From contig NZ_LLZN01000065.1 of assembly GCF_001509795.1 (NCBI RefSeq), positions 1 through 63,277 of the forward strand: DNA of 63,277 bases. The letters are read 5' to 3'. Within the stretch, counting starts at the first letter, position 1; each line of letters begins with the position of its first letter. Made by a program: the position numbers and the translations under genes. The stretch is from Streptomyces sp. NRRL WC-3605. GTDB lineage: Bacteria > Actinomycetota > Actinomycetes > Streptomycetales > Streptomycetaceae. Below are positions 1-7,967 of the stretch, piece by piece. Below the pieces are notes generated by a model. The model saw only the letters and a program-made list of their open reading frames with translations. It searched no databases and was not told the origin of the DNA.

Positions 1-583
1 GTGCGACGGGGGGAGCCGCCGGCGCGGCCGCGGGCGGGACGGGCGCCGTCTGCTGGGGCGCCTGGAATCCGCCGGAGGTGTCCTGGGCCTGCTGGGGTGC
101 GGGGGTGGCGGGCTGCTGGGGGTAGCCGTAGCCGCCGGGGGTGTTCGGCTGAGGCGTGCCGAATCCGCCGGAGGTGTCCTGGCTCTGCTGCGGCGCGGTG
201 GGGCCCGGCTGCTGCTGCGGGTAGCCGTAGGCGCCCGACGCCGGGGCGGCGCCCGGGACGGACTGCTGCTGGGGGAATCCGTAGCCGCCCGCGGTCTGCC
301 CCTGCTGGGGCGCGGCCGGCGTGCCCTGGGCAGGCGCGGGGCCCGGGCCTGCCGGAGCGCCGGGCGGACCCGTGGGCGTGCCGACGGGTGGGCCGGTCGG
401 CGGCGGTGGTGCCGCCCGCTCGGCCTCCTGCTGACCGGTCGGCGAGGAGCCACCCTGCGTGCTCTGGGCATACCAGGCGGGAGGTGTGTAGACGATCTCG
501 AACTCGCCCGTCAGATCCACCTCGTGATCGTCCCCGTCCGAGGAAGGGCTCCCGCCGTTGTACTCGGACCGATCCCTGTTCAC
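1..583 (-). CDS. Pro/Gly/Gln-rich T7SS-associated protein, N-terminal part only (cut by window edge)
   Basis: The reading frame starts at GTG 583-581, six bases after a good AGGAGG ribosome site, and runs off the left edge, so about 194 residues are visible. The first 45 residues are acidic and contain the segment GEFEIVYTPPAWY; the rest is a low-complexity tail with repeats such as GGYGYPQQ, GGYGFPQQQ and QDTSGGF. It lies on the EccE strand, 391 bases downstream of the gene at 975. In Streptomyces ESX loci a large MinD/ParA-like ATPase with a Pro-rich N-terminus commonly sits here; that domain would be outside the window, so the function is an inference from position. Confidence 0.7.
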   Translation of the reverse strand, partial: MNRDRSEYNGGSPSSDGDDHEVDLTGEFEIVYTPPAWYAQSTQGGSSPTGQQEAERAAPPPPTGPPVGTPTGPPGAPAGPGPAPAQGTPAAPQQGQTAGGYGFPQQQSVPGAAPASGAYGYPQQQPGPTAPQQSQDTSGGFGTPQPNTPGGYGYPQQPATPAPQQAQDTSGGFQAPQQTAPVPPAAAPAAPPVA

Positions 584-974
584 TGCTTGCCTCCTGGTCA
601 GCCACTGCTGCTGAGCGTGTCGTCGTCGCGGCCGGGCGGACCGAGTGGCGAGTCCCCCGCGACTGCGATCGTCACCGCACCACCAGAAGCCTAATCACTC
701 GCATGGCGGGACGGAAAAGGCCCCATGTGCGCGGACGCTATAGCCCGGACTCCGTGGACGGAAGGGGTTTCCGGGCCCGGAGCGACCTGACCGCCGAGCC
801 CGTCGACCGCCGGCCGCCGACCCAGGAGCGGGACGACCTCCGACTCCGGGGGACGCCACCGTCGAGCCGCTGGACGACGTGACGGCCGGGCCTCGGAGCC
901 CGTGCCCGGCGAACCCGGGCGCAAGTCCCCTGCGGACCCGGCCCGTTCACACCCCGCCCGGCACCGACGACGGC
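584..974. other. Intergenic region with no gene
   Basis: This 391-base stretch separates two minus-strand genes. It holds a TATAGC hexamer on the minus strand near 739-744 and a GCCGGGC/GCCCGGC inverted repeat at 885-910. I see no convincing coding frame; open frames crossing it on both strands look like high-GC shadows. Confidence 0.5.
885..910 (-). terminator. Possible hairpin terminator after the gene at 975
   Basis: Seven-base arms GCCGGGC and GCCCGGC are separated by 12 bases, about 65 bases past the stop of the upstream minus-strand gene. There is no T-run, as is usual in Streptomyces, so this is only a candidate. Confidence 0.3.
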
Positions 975-1814
975 TCAGTCCATCCGGCGTGCCACACCGA
1001 GCAGCCCCGTCTCCGCGTCGGTGGGCTCGGTCATCACGAACTTCTGGTGCTTGCGCGTACACCACAGCGCGACGCCGTCGTGCAGCGTCGGAAGATGCTG
1101 AAGGTGCTCCTCCGGAATGCCCAGCGTGTCCTTCACGGACTCGGTCTCGTACGGCGAGATGCGCTGGATGCCCACGAGATGGGCCTGCGACAGCCAGCGC
1201 GGCGCGTGCTCACTGACGAACGGCAGCACCGTCACCACGGACTGCCACGGCACCGACGTCACCCGCCCGCGCGGCGGACGGATACCGCAGTCCCGGATCA
1301 GCACCACCGGGCTGGAAACGGACGGGCCCTGCGCGGGCACCCGGCCCACCGGGTACACCGTCACACACTGCTGACCGCCGCCTGCCGCCTGGGCCAACTG
1401 CTGCCACGCCTGCGGACGGCCGGTCTCCACACCCACGCGCGCCCCGGTCGCGGCCGCCCGCAGCGCCAGCACCTGCGCCAGCCACAGACCGCCCACGAGC
1501 ACGACGTCGAACGGCGTGGGACGGGCCAGGCCGAGCACCGCCGGATGCGACTCCGCGTCGGTGCCGATGAGCACACCGTCGTCACCGATCGGCATGCTGA
1601 TCGCCGCGAGCTCGTCGACCGTCACCACATGACGGTTGCGGCGCGGGCCGCGCAGCCCGAACCCCGGGCTGAAGATGCGCCGTTGACGCTGGGGCGCGTC
1701 CGGCTGCCGGATGATCGGGATCATGCCGGTGTCGGTCGGGGAGGCCACATGGGCCGGGGTGCCGGGAGCGCGGCCCTGCTGTCCCGGGGGCATGGTCGGA
1801 GCGGGCTGGGACAT
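975..1814 (-). CDS. Conserved T7SS-locus protein of unknown function
   Basis: This 279-residue protein is translationally coupled to EccE: its ATG (1814-1812) shares a base with the EccE stop codon (TGATG). The first ~45 residues are Pro/Gln-rich; then comes a globular segment with alternating hydrophobic strands such as VVTVDELAAI, FDVVLVGG and SVVTVLPFVSEHAPRWL. No signal peptide or membrane helix is visible, so it is probably cytosolic. I do not recognise the family. Its coupling to eccE suggests it works with the membrane complex or regulates it. Confidence 0.75.
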   Translation of the reverse strand: MSQPAPTMPPGQQGRAPGTPAHVASPTDTGMIPIIRQPDAPQRQRRIFSPGFGLRGPRRNRHVVTVDELAAISMPIGDDGVLIGTDAESHPAVLGLARPTPFDVVLVGGLWLAQVLALRAAATGARVGVETGRPQAWQQLAQAAGGGQQCVTVYPVGRVPAQGPSVSSPVVLIRDCGIRPPRGRVTSVPWQSVVTVLPFVSEHAPRWLSQAHLVGIQRISPYETESVKDTLGIPEEHLQHLPTLHDGVALWCTRKHQKFVMTEPTDAETGLLGVARRMD

Positions 1815-3145
1815 CAGTAGGTACCTCCGAGCGGCAGAGTGGCGAGGGCCCCGGGGACCTGCTCCCGGTCGAGGCGGACCAGACCGACCTTCGCGGAGCT
1901 CGCGGTCCGCTCCAACTCCCTGCCCACCTGACCGAGTTCGTCGTCACCGCGCGCGGTGACACGGATGTGCCCGGTGAGGGCCACACCCCGGTTGCCGGCC
2001 TTGCTCAGGGTCATGCTGAACGTCGTGGCCAGCACCGGCAGCGACGTGAAACGCGTCACCAGCTCCGGCAGCGCCACCCCGCCGGGGCCCAACTGCGGCC
2101 AGCGGGACACCCAGTACGTCGTGTGCCACCGGTCGTCGACCCGCCAGGTGCGCACCGCCTCGACCGTACGGCGCTGGGTGCGCCCGTCCTGGCCATGCTG
2201 CTGGTTGGCGCGCGGGTTCAGGCAGCTCGATGTCGCGAGCGCCTGGACCAGTTCGGTCTCGTCGAGGATGGTCGCCTTGAAGCCCGCGCCCGCCAGCCGG
2301 CTCGCCAACTGGTCCGCGACCCGCAACAGGGCGCGCTGCGTACCCGGGACACCGTCCCCGCGCGCCTTCACCGCCTCCGGGCACAGCTCCGGGTCCAGCT
2401 TGAGGGCCACCCAGGTGAGCCGCAGGGCCGGCGAACCGGACTGCGCCTGCAGCGGGCCGTAGGAGCGCGCCGCGAGCGACTGCGACGGCAGGTGCGGCGC
2501 GGGCGCCGGCTGGGTGTGCTGCACGACCTGCACGGAGGCCAGCCGGATCCCGTCGACCTCCAGGGCGTCCTGGATCAGCCTCAGCGGCAGCTGCCGTTCG
2601 CCCGCTCCGGGCCGCAGCGGCTGGTCGCCGGGCTGCACGAAGAGCACGGCCGTCAGGAACGTGCCGTCGCCGATCATCCCGATCGAGCGGTCGTCACGGG
2701 AGACGAACGAATAGGTCCGCAGGGCCGGATCGCACTCGACGACCGGCACCAGCATGGCGTCCGTCCCCGGCGGCACGGGCAGTTTGGCGTCCCGCCGGCG
2801 CTGCCGCAGCGCGCGCGTCGTCTCCCACCACTCCGGCAGGGGACGGCGGCCGCGGCGCAGCACCGCGAGGAGCAGCAGCAGCGCGGCCACGGCACCGGCC
2901 GGGGCCAGCAGCCAGGACGTCCCGACGGCCCAGGCGGCGACCATGACGGCCGCGGCCAGCTCCACCAGGATCAACTGCTGCAGCCGGACCGGACCGAGCC
3001 CGCCCGGGCGGGGCAGCGTACGCGGCGAGGCGGCGGAGGGAGCCGCGGGCGGGGCAGGCGTACGTCTGCCGTCCGGGCCTCCCGGTTGCTGCGGTGCGCG
3101 GCGTCCGCGCCGAGTGCTCGTAGCGCTGCTCATCCCCCGGGACAT
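1814..3145 (-). CDS. eccE: Type VII secretion protein EccE
   Basis: EccE is the peripheral membrane subunit of the ESX core complex with EccB, EccC and EccD. The 443-residue product has a Pro/Arg-rich cytosolic N-terminus, then two close membrane helices at about residues 58-75 and 80-95, then a large soluble domain with LRLTWVALKLDP and YWVSRWPQ, as in the family. Its stop overlaps the start of the next gene (TGATG). The annotated ATG at 3145 has GAAAGGG directly against it; an ATG at 3133 (MSSATS) is an alternative start. It is transcribed away from eccB, so the 361-base spacer must carry divergent promoters. Confidence 0.85.
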   Translation of the reverse strand: MSRGMSSATSTRRGRRAPQQPGGPDGRRTPAPPAAPSAASPRTLPRPGGLGPVRLQQLILVELAAAVMVAAWAVGTSWLLAPAGAVAALLLLLAVLRRGRRPLPEWWETTRALRQRRRDAKLPVPPGTDAMLVPVVECDPALRTYSFVSRDDRSIGMIGDGTFLTAVLFVQPGDQPLRPGAGERQLPLRLIQDALEVDGIRLASVQVVQHTQPAPAPHLPSQSLAARSYGPLQAQSGSPALRLTWVALKLDPELCPEAVKARGDGVPGTQRALLRVADQLASRLAGAGFKATILDETELVQALATSSCLNPRANQQHGQDGRTQRRTVEAVRTWRVDDRWHTTYWVSRWPQLGPGGVALPELVTRFTSLPVLATTFSMTLSKAGNRGVALTGHIRVTARGDDELGQVGRELERTASSAKVGLVRLDREQVPGALATLPLGGTY

Positions 3146-3506
3146 CCCTTTCGCGAAGTAGTGGCCGTCGGGCGGGCGGGAACCGCTGTCCCGGATCCCG
3201 GCGCCGGGCCAGGGTCTTCATCGGCCCACACCATCCATGCGGGTGGCTCACGGTACCCGCTGCGGCACGCCGGGCGACACAGGGGACACCCGGACCCACG
3301 GACGGCACACCAGCCCCGGACGGCCAGCCTGCCATGGTCCGCGCCCGCGTGGTGGAGGGCTGTGGAGAAGCTCTGTGAAGATGCGTGGGCCGGTTCCCAC
3401 CTGAGGGATCGTCGGCACACGGCGCAGGGCATAGTAGGTCCCTGCACGGCCGTTGCGGCCTTTTCGAGCGCGATCGAAGCATCACCAAACGGGAGATACG
3501 GGGACC
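3146..3506. promoter_or_regulatory. Divergent eccE/eccB promoter region with inverted repeat over a -10-like hexamer
   Basis: The spacer between the oppositely transcribed eccE and eccB contains the inverted repeat GCAGGG (3424-3429) / CCCTGC (3440-3445), whose loop holds TAGTAG, a possible Streptomyces -10 for eccB. The arrangement resembles an operator overlapping a promoter. No clear -35 is seen, and the regulator is unknown. Confidence 0.4.
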
Positions 3507-5072
3507 ATGGCAAAGCGTCGGGACGAGCTCGCCGCCTACACGTTCGCTCGCAAGCGCACCGTCGCCGCCTTCCTGGCGCCGTCGCCGGGCGGCTCGGAGG
3601 AAGGCGCCCCGCGACCCGTGCGCACGGTGATGCCGAGCCTAGCCATCGGCGTGGTCCTGGTCATCGGCTTCATCGCGTGGGGCGTGATCAAGCCCACGGC
3701 CCCGAAGGGCTGGGACACCCCCGGCGAGCACATCATCGTCGACAGCGACTCCACCACGCGGTACGTGGTCCTCGACCCGAACCCCAAGGACAGCAAGGTG
3801 GAGAAGGTCCTCCATCCGGTCCTCAACTACGCCTCCGCGAAGCTGCTGCTCGACAAGGGCAAGGGCAGCGTCCTCGAGGTCCCGGGCAAGGAGATCGACA
3901 AGAGCGGCATCCGGCACGGCGCGACCATCGGCATCCCCTACGCGCCCGACCGGCTCCCCTCCAAGGAGGACGCCGAGAAGACCAAGACCTGGGCGGTGTG
4001 CGAGCGTCCGGCGCCGGGCTCCAAGGCGGCCATCGACCGCGCCGTCTTCGTCTTCGACGACAGCGACGCCAAGTCCCTGGAGAGCACGGGGAAGGTCGAC
4101 CCCCGCGAGGCCCTGTACGTCACCGACAGCAGGACCAAGGCCGAGTACCTGGTCGACAGCAGGGGGAACCGCTTCCTGCTCGGCGGGAAGTCCGGCCTCG
4201 ACGAGACCTCGATGGAGCAGCTGCGCTCCGCCGTCATCGGCAGCAGCGCCACCACCGACCCGCAGCCGGTGAGCCAGGAATGGCTCAACACCCTCAACGA
4301 CGGCGGGGACATCACCTTCCCCGTCGTGCCCGGCGCCGGCGGCCGGACCTCCGTCCAGGGACTCCCCGCCGAGGCCGGCACGATCGGCCAGGTGCTGCGG
4401 GCCCGGGACGCCCAGGGCGAGCAGTTCTACATCGTCCTGAAGGACAAGGTCGCGGCCGTCTCGCCGTTCGTCGCCGCCCTGCTGGTGGCCCGCGACGAGA
4501 ACGGCGCCATGCAGGTCGAGACCCGCGTCGTCATCGAGGCCAACGGCGGCCGCGCCGACCGTTTCTACGCCGACAAGGGCTGGCCCGAGATCGTGCCCCG
4601 GCAGGCCAACAGCGCCAACCCGACGACCGGCGCGGCGGCCAGGACGTCCTGCAGCGTCTACAAGGGCACCTTCGGCGCCGACCGCAAGCCGAGCCTGGCG
4701 GCCTGGGCCGGGGCCGACTACCCGAAGAAGGTCATCACCGACTCGCTGAGCGCCTACGTCTCCTCCGGCTCCGGCCTGCTGTTCAAGGAGGTCGCCGGTA
4801 CGGCCGCCGGTGGCGGTGCCACGTACCTGCTGACGGACACGGGCCTGCGGTACTCCCTGCCGAAGGGCAACGACAGCGAGGCGCAGAACCCGGCCGCGTC
4901 GGCCGGTGGCGGCTCGTCCCAGGGCGAGGCCAGCGAGACGGACAAGGCCCGTACGCGGCTGGGCTACGAGGACCTCAACCAGCCGGCGATCGTGCCGCAG
5001 ACGTGGGCGACGTTCATCCCGAAGGGGCCGATGCTCGACACGGCGGGGGCGTCGCAGCCGCAGAGTCAGTGA
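3507..5072 (+). CDS. eccB: Type VII secretion protein EccB
   Basis: EccB is the single-pass subunit of the ESX core complex with a large extracytoplasmic repeat domain. I chose the ATG at 3507, preceded by GGGAGATACGGGG, over an in-frame ATG 54 bases upstream because the family signature MAKRRDELAAYTFARKR lies at the very start. The 521-residue product has a short cytosolic N-terminus, one membrane helix at about residues 42-61, then a long exported domain. Family features include LDPNPKDSKVEKVLHPVLNYASA and Cys residues in the outer domain (WAVCERP, RTSCSVYKG) likely to form a disulfide. The last 60 residues are polar and Gln/Ser-rich. Confidence 0.93.
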   Translation: MAKRRDELAAYTFARKRTVAAFLAPSPGGSEEGAPRPVRTVMPSLAIGVVLVIGFIAWGVIKPTAPKGWDTPGEHIIVDSDSTTRYVVLDPNPKDSKVEKVLHPVLNYASAKLLLDKGKGSVLEVPGKEIDKSGIRHGATIGIPYAPDRLPSKEDAEKTKTWAVCERPAPGSKAAIDRAVFVFDDSDAKSLESTGKVDPREALYVTDSRTKAEYLVDSRGNRFLLGGKSGLDETSMEQLRSAVIGSSATTDPQPVSQEWLNTLNDGGDITFPVVPGAGGRTSVQGLPAEAGTIGQVLRARDAQGEQFYIVLKDKVAAVSPFVAALLVARDENGAMQVETRVVIEANGGRADRFYADKGWPEIVPRQANSANPTTGAAARTSCSVYKGTFGADRKPSLAAWAGADYPKKVITDSLSAYVSSGSGLLFKEVAGTAAGGGATYLLTDTGLRYSLPKGNDSEAQNPAASAGGGSSQGEASETDKARTRLGYEDLNQPAIVPQTWATFIPKGPMLDTAGASQPQSQ

Positions 5073-5090
5073 CGCGGGAGGCCGCTGGAC

Positions 5091-5111
5091 GGGGCCGGGG
5101 CGGCCGGCCCC
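5091..5111 (+). terminator. Hairpin after eccB
   Basis: Perfect 8-bp arms GGGGCCGG/CCGGCCCC with a 5-base loop lie 18 bases after the eccB stop, with no T-tract. It would separate eccB from the esx promoter region. Confidence 0.5.
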
Positions 5112-5209
5112 AACAGCCCGGCGTCGTAGGCCATTTGAGGTAGGACGACGCACGGGTCACAGCTTCGTCGCCCATGTGTGTGAGGCGTGTAACTGATTGG
5201 CCTCGCCTG

Positions 5210-5237
5210 TGGATGAGTGACAGGCTGACGATAGAGT
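5210..5237 (+). promoter_or_regulatory. Candidate promoter for esxB-esxA
   Basis: TGGATG (5210-5215) and TAGAGT (5232-5237) are separated by 16 bases and resemble Streptomyces -35/-10 elements. The start of esxB is 85 bases downstream, leaving room for a leader. Confidence 0.4.
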
Positions 5238-5321
5238 GTTTGCAGCGCTCAAGCGTGCGAAGCAGCTCCGGGCAACGGCATCGGGTTACCCGGACCAACG
5301 ACGACATGGGGGAAGGTTCAC

Positions 5322-5633
5322 ATGGCCGGCCAGTTCCGGGTAACAGAGGACGAACTCACCAAGCTCTCCAGCGACATCAGCACCGCCAACGGTCAGCTGC
5401 AGGGCGAGATCCGCCGCCTCAACGGAGTGATCGACCAGATCGCGGGCGGCTGGAAGGGCCAGGCTGCCCAGTCCTACCGCCAGCTGCAGGAGCGCTGGAA
5501 CGCGGACGCGAAGAAGATGAGCGACATCCTCAACGACATCAAGGAAGCCGTGGACTCCACGCGGAGCAACTACTCCGCGTCCGAGGAGCAGCAGAACTCC
5601 GAGATCAGCAAGATCATGTCGGACTTCGGCTGA
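5322..5633 (+). CDS. esxB: WXG100 protein, EsxB (CFP-10)-like
   Basis: This 103-residue protein is a WXG100 helical hairpin: helix 1, the turn motif W44-K-G46, helix 2, then the export motif Y84-S-A-S-E88 (YxxxE) and a C-terminal tail ending SKIMSDFG. A GGGGGAAGG site lies five bases before ATG 5322. The EsxB partner of an Esx pair carries the C-terminal signal that binds the EccC ATPase; the DFG end fits that role and recurs in three other products here. It is followed by esxA, and the two should form a secreted heterodimer. The A/B naming rests on gene order and the tail. Confidence 0.92.
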   Translation: MAGQFRVTEDELTKLSSDISTANGQLQGEIRRLNGVIDQIAGGWKGQAAQSYRQLQERWNADAKKMSDILNDIKEAVDSTRSNYSASEEQQNSEISKIMSDFG

Positions 5634-5737
5634 TCGAGCCGACCGGTTCGCGCGTCGTGCCGTCCACCGGCATGACCCGTCCGTTCCTCACCTCTTTCCA
5701 GCGACTTTCCTCCGAATCTTCCTGAAAGGGAATGACG

Positions 5738-6022
5738 ATGTCGATCCTCGTCAATTACGCAACCATCACCAACGCGTCCACCGACGTGAAGACGACGGCC
5801 GGCCGCATCAAGCAGCAGCTGGACGACCTCGAGGCCGCGGTCAAGCGTGTCGCCAACACCTGGGAAGGTGAGGCGCAGGAGGGCTACCAGCGCAAGCAGC
5901 GCGAGTGGGACCAGACCGCCGCCGACCTGCACTCCACCCTGCTGAAGATCTCCACCGCCCTGCAGAGCGCCGCCGAGAACTACCAGGCCACGGAGAAGAG
6001 CAACGCCTCCACCTGGAGCTGA
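5738..6022 (+). CDS. esxA: WXG100 protein, EsxA (ESAT-6)-like
   Basis: This 94-residue WXG100 protein has the turn W42-E-G44 and export motif Y82-Q-A-T-E86. I prefer the ATG at 5738 because AAAGGGA is correctly spaced before it; an ATG at 5732, which the same Shine-Dalgarno sequence abuts, would add two residues. It lies 104 bases downstream of esxB and is the probable heterodimer partner. It lacks the DFG tail of EsxB, ending STWS, so the pair would present one signal-bearing and one plain subunit, as in mycobacterial ESX pairs. Confidence 0.92.
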   Translation: MSILVNYATITNASTDVKTTAGRIKQQLDDLEAAVKRVANTWEGEAQEGYQRKQREWDQTAADLHSTLLKISTALQSAAENYQATEKSNASTWS

Positions 6023-6061
6023 GCCAGCCGGCGAGCCGGGGGACATCGGATGAAGAGATTC

Positions 6062-6093
6062 GGCCCAGCCGACGCCTTGGCGTCCGCTGGGCC
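6062..6093 (+). terminator. Strong hairpin between esxA and mycP
   Basis: Outer arms GGCCCAGC/GCTGGGCC plus an inner GACGCC/GGCGTC after one mismatch give a long stem with a tiny loop, 40 bases past the esxA stop. It may partly terminate, or protect the esxBA message, so that small Esx proteins are made in excess over mycP. Confidence 0.5.
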
Positions 6094-6231
6094 GACCTCT
6101 GCTCCGGGGTCGTTCACACCGGCTTCCGGACCGCACACGGTAAATCCGCCGAATCTTCACACCGGCCGACGGCGCGGCGTACGCGCCGGCGGCCGGGACA
6201 CCGTCGACAAGGAAGCCCTGGGGGCCTGGAC

Positions 6232-7524
6232 ATGAGGGGCCTGAACGTGGAGGGCCACAAGGCCGGTTCGCGTAGCCGCACGAGTGGCCGCACGAGTGGA
6301 ACCCGCGCACTGAAGCGGGTCCTCGGCGTGCTCGCCGTGACGGGTGTCTGCGTGACCGCGACGCCGTTCGCCCCGACGGCGGCGGCGTCCGACGGCGGCC
6401 CGGACTTCGGTCTGTCGGCCAGCACCGAGTGCGTGTTCGGCGGCGACGTCATCAAGTCCACGCCCTGGTCGCTCCAGCGGATCCTCCTGGACCAGCTGTG
6501 GGAGCACTCCACCGGCAAGGGCGTCAAGGTCGCGGTGATCGACACGGGCGTGGACAAGCGGAACCGCCAGCTGACGGCCGCGGTGTCCGGCGGCAAGAGC
6601 TACGTCGACGGCTCCGCCACCCGGGACATCGAGGGTCACGGGACACGCGTGGCGGGCATCATCGCCGCCCGCCCGCTGAAGGGCACCGGCTTCGTGGGCC
6701 TCGCCCCCGACGCCGACATCCTGTCCTTCCGCTACACGGGCGGCCAGGAGAAGCAGGGCAACTCCCGCACGATGTCCCAGGCGATCGAGGCCGCGGTCGC
6801 CGCCGGGGCCGACATCATCAACATCTCCTCGGACACCGCGAACAGGCAGGACAACGGCACACTGCGCGACACCGTCGCCGCCGCCGTACGCAAGGGCGCG
6901 CTGATCGTCGCGGCCGCCGGCAACGACGGGGCGGACGGCAAGTTCGCCGACACCTACCCGGCCGCGTACGACGGCGTCCTGGCGGTCGGCGCCTCCGACC
7001 GCAACGACGAGCGGGCCTTCTTCTCGCAGTCCGGCGACTTCGTGGACGTGGCGGCACCCGGCGTCGGCATGGTCTCGACCGTCCCGGGCGGCGGCCAGTG
7101 CACCGCCGACGGCACGAGCTTCGCGGCACCGTACGTCGCGGGCGTGGCGGCGCTGCTCAAGGAGAAGCACCCGGAGTGGAAGGCGTCCCAGATCGTCACC
7201 CGCATCGAGGAGACCGCCCAGCGCCCGGGCCGCGGCCCCAACGGCTTCATCGGCTGGGGCGTCGTCGACCCGGTGGCAGCCCTTTCGGACGACTCGACCC
7301 CGGGCACGGCCCCGGAACCGGACCCGCCGGTGAAGGCGGGGTCTGGCGGTGTCGTCCCGATGGCTGTGACGATGGGGGAGACCGAGGCGGAACGTGAACG
7401 CCGCACCGCCGTCTACGTATTGGGCACGGGAGTGGCCCTGGCCCTGGTGATCGCGGGCAGCGGCGTAGCCGTCCGGGACTGGCGCACCCGACGGACGGGG
7501 CGGACCGGGCGGACCGGGCGATGA
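6232..7524 (+). CDS. mycP: Type VII secretion serine protease, mycosin MycP
   Basis: This is a membrane-anchored subtilase (family S8) of the ESX complex. Counting from ATG 6232 (430 residues), there is a basic N-terminus and a signal/anchor helix at about 26-52. The catalytic triad is D104 (AVIDTGVD), H136 (GHGTRVAG) and S296 (GTSFAAPYVAG), with oxyanion N231. A C-terminal helix at about 393-415 is followed by a very basic tail. Cys67 and Cys290 are placed as in the mycosin disulfide linking the N-terminal extension to the catalytic domain. A GTG at 6250 is an alternative start. Mycosins stabilise the core complex and process some substrates. It lies downstream of esxBA, separated by a hairpin. 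Confidence 0.9.
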   Translation: MRGLNVEGHKAGSRSRTSGRTSGTRALKRVLGVLAVTGVCVTATPFAPTAAASDGGPDFGLSASTECVFGGDVIKSTPWSLQRILLDQLWEHSTGKGVKVAVIDTGVDKRNRQLTAAVSGGKSYVDGSATRDIEGHGTRVAGIIAARPLKGTGFVGLAPDADILSFRYTGGQEKQGNSRTMSQAIEAAVAAGADIINISSDTANRQDNGTLRDTVAAAVRKGALIVAAAGNDGADGKFADTYPAAYDGVLAVGASDRNDERAFFSQSGDFVDVAAPGVGMVSTVPGGGQCTADGTSFAAPYVAGVAALLKEKHPEWKASQIVTRIEETAQRPGRGPNGFIGWGVVDPVAALSDDSTPGTAPEPDPPVKAGSGGVVPMAVTMGETEAERERRTAVYVLGTGVALALVIAGSGVAVRDWRTRRTGRTGRTGR

Positions 7525-7578
7525 GCAGGCATCCGGGGATGCCGAGGACTTGGACAACAGGGGAGAGGACAACGGGGT

Positions 7579-7929
7579 ATGAGTAACGGGATGCGGGTCG
7601 ACCTGAGCGCATTGGACGAGGTCATCCGGAAGCTGTGGACGCTGCTGGACGACATGGACAAGGCGGGGCAGACGTCGCGGTACAACACGGAGATCCCAAT
7701 GGATGCGTTCGGGAACTCTTGCCTCTTTTTGGAGGCGGGTGATCTGCATGCGGCACACCAGAACATGAAGAATGATCTTGAGAAAGTCATTCAGGGCTTG
7801 CACGGCCTGATCGAAAAGTTCGGTACGAGCACCTCCAAGGTCAAGGACAAGTACACCGAGCAGGAGTACGCGAACAAGCACCAAATGGGTGGTGACACGG
7901 GGGGCTCGAGCGGCTCGTACGCAAAGTAG
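7579..7929 (+). CDS. WXG100/LXG-like small T7SS protein
   Basis: This 116-residue, mostly helical protein probably has the Esx hairpin fold. It lacks a clear WXG but carries a C-terminal Y-T-E-Q-E (YxxxE) export-like motif followed by a Gly/Ser tail. It follows mycP by 54 bases and precedes the Gly-rich protein at 7968 by 38, suggesting an operon. From here to about 12.2 kb codons ending in A or T become common (GGT, AAA, GAT), unlike the core genes, which hints at transfer. It could be the small partner of the next gene's product. Confidence 0.7.
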   Translation: MSNGMRVDLSALDEVIRKLWTLLDDMDKAGQTSRYNTEIPMDAFGNSCLFLEAGDLHAAHQNMKNDLEKVIQGLHGLIEKFGTSTSKVKDKYTEQEYANKHQMGGDTGGSSGSYAK

Positions 7930-7967
7930 AGCGGTCGAGTATCACCTAGCAGAGGGAGGAGTTCAGA

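Noticed and set aside
1967..5143. Very long plus-strand open frame over eccE and eccB
   Set aside because: It is antisense to eccE and out of frame with eccB. Its translation is Arg/Gln/Gly-rich low-quality sequence, a typical high-GC shadow.
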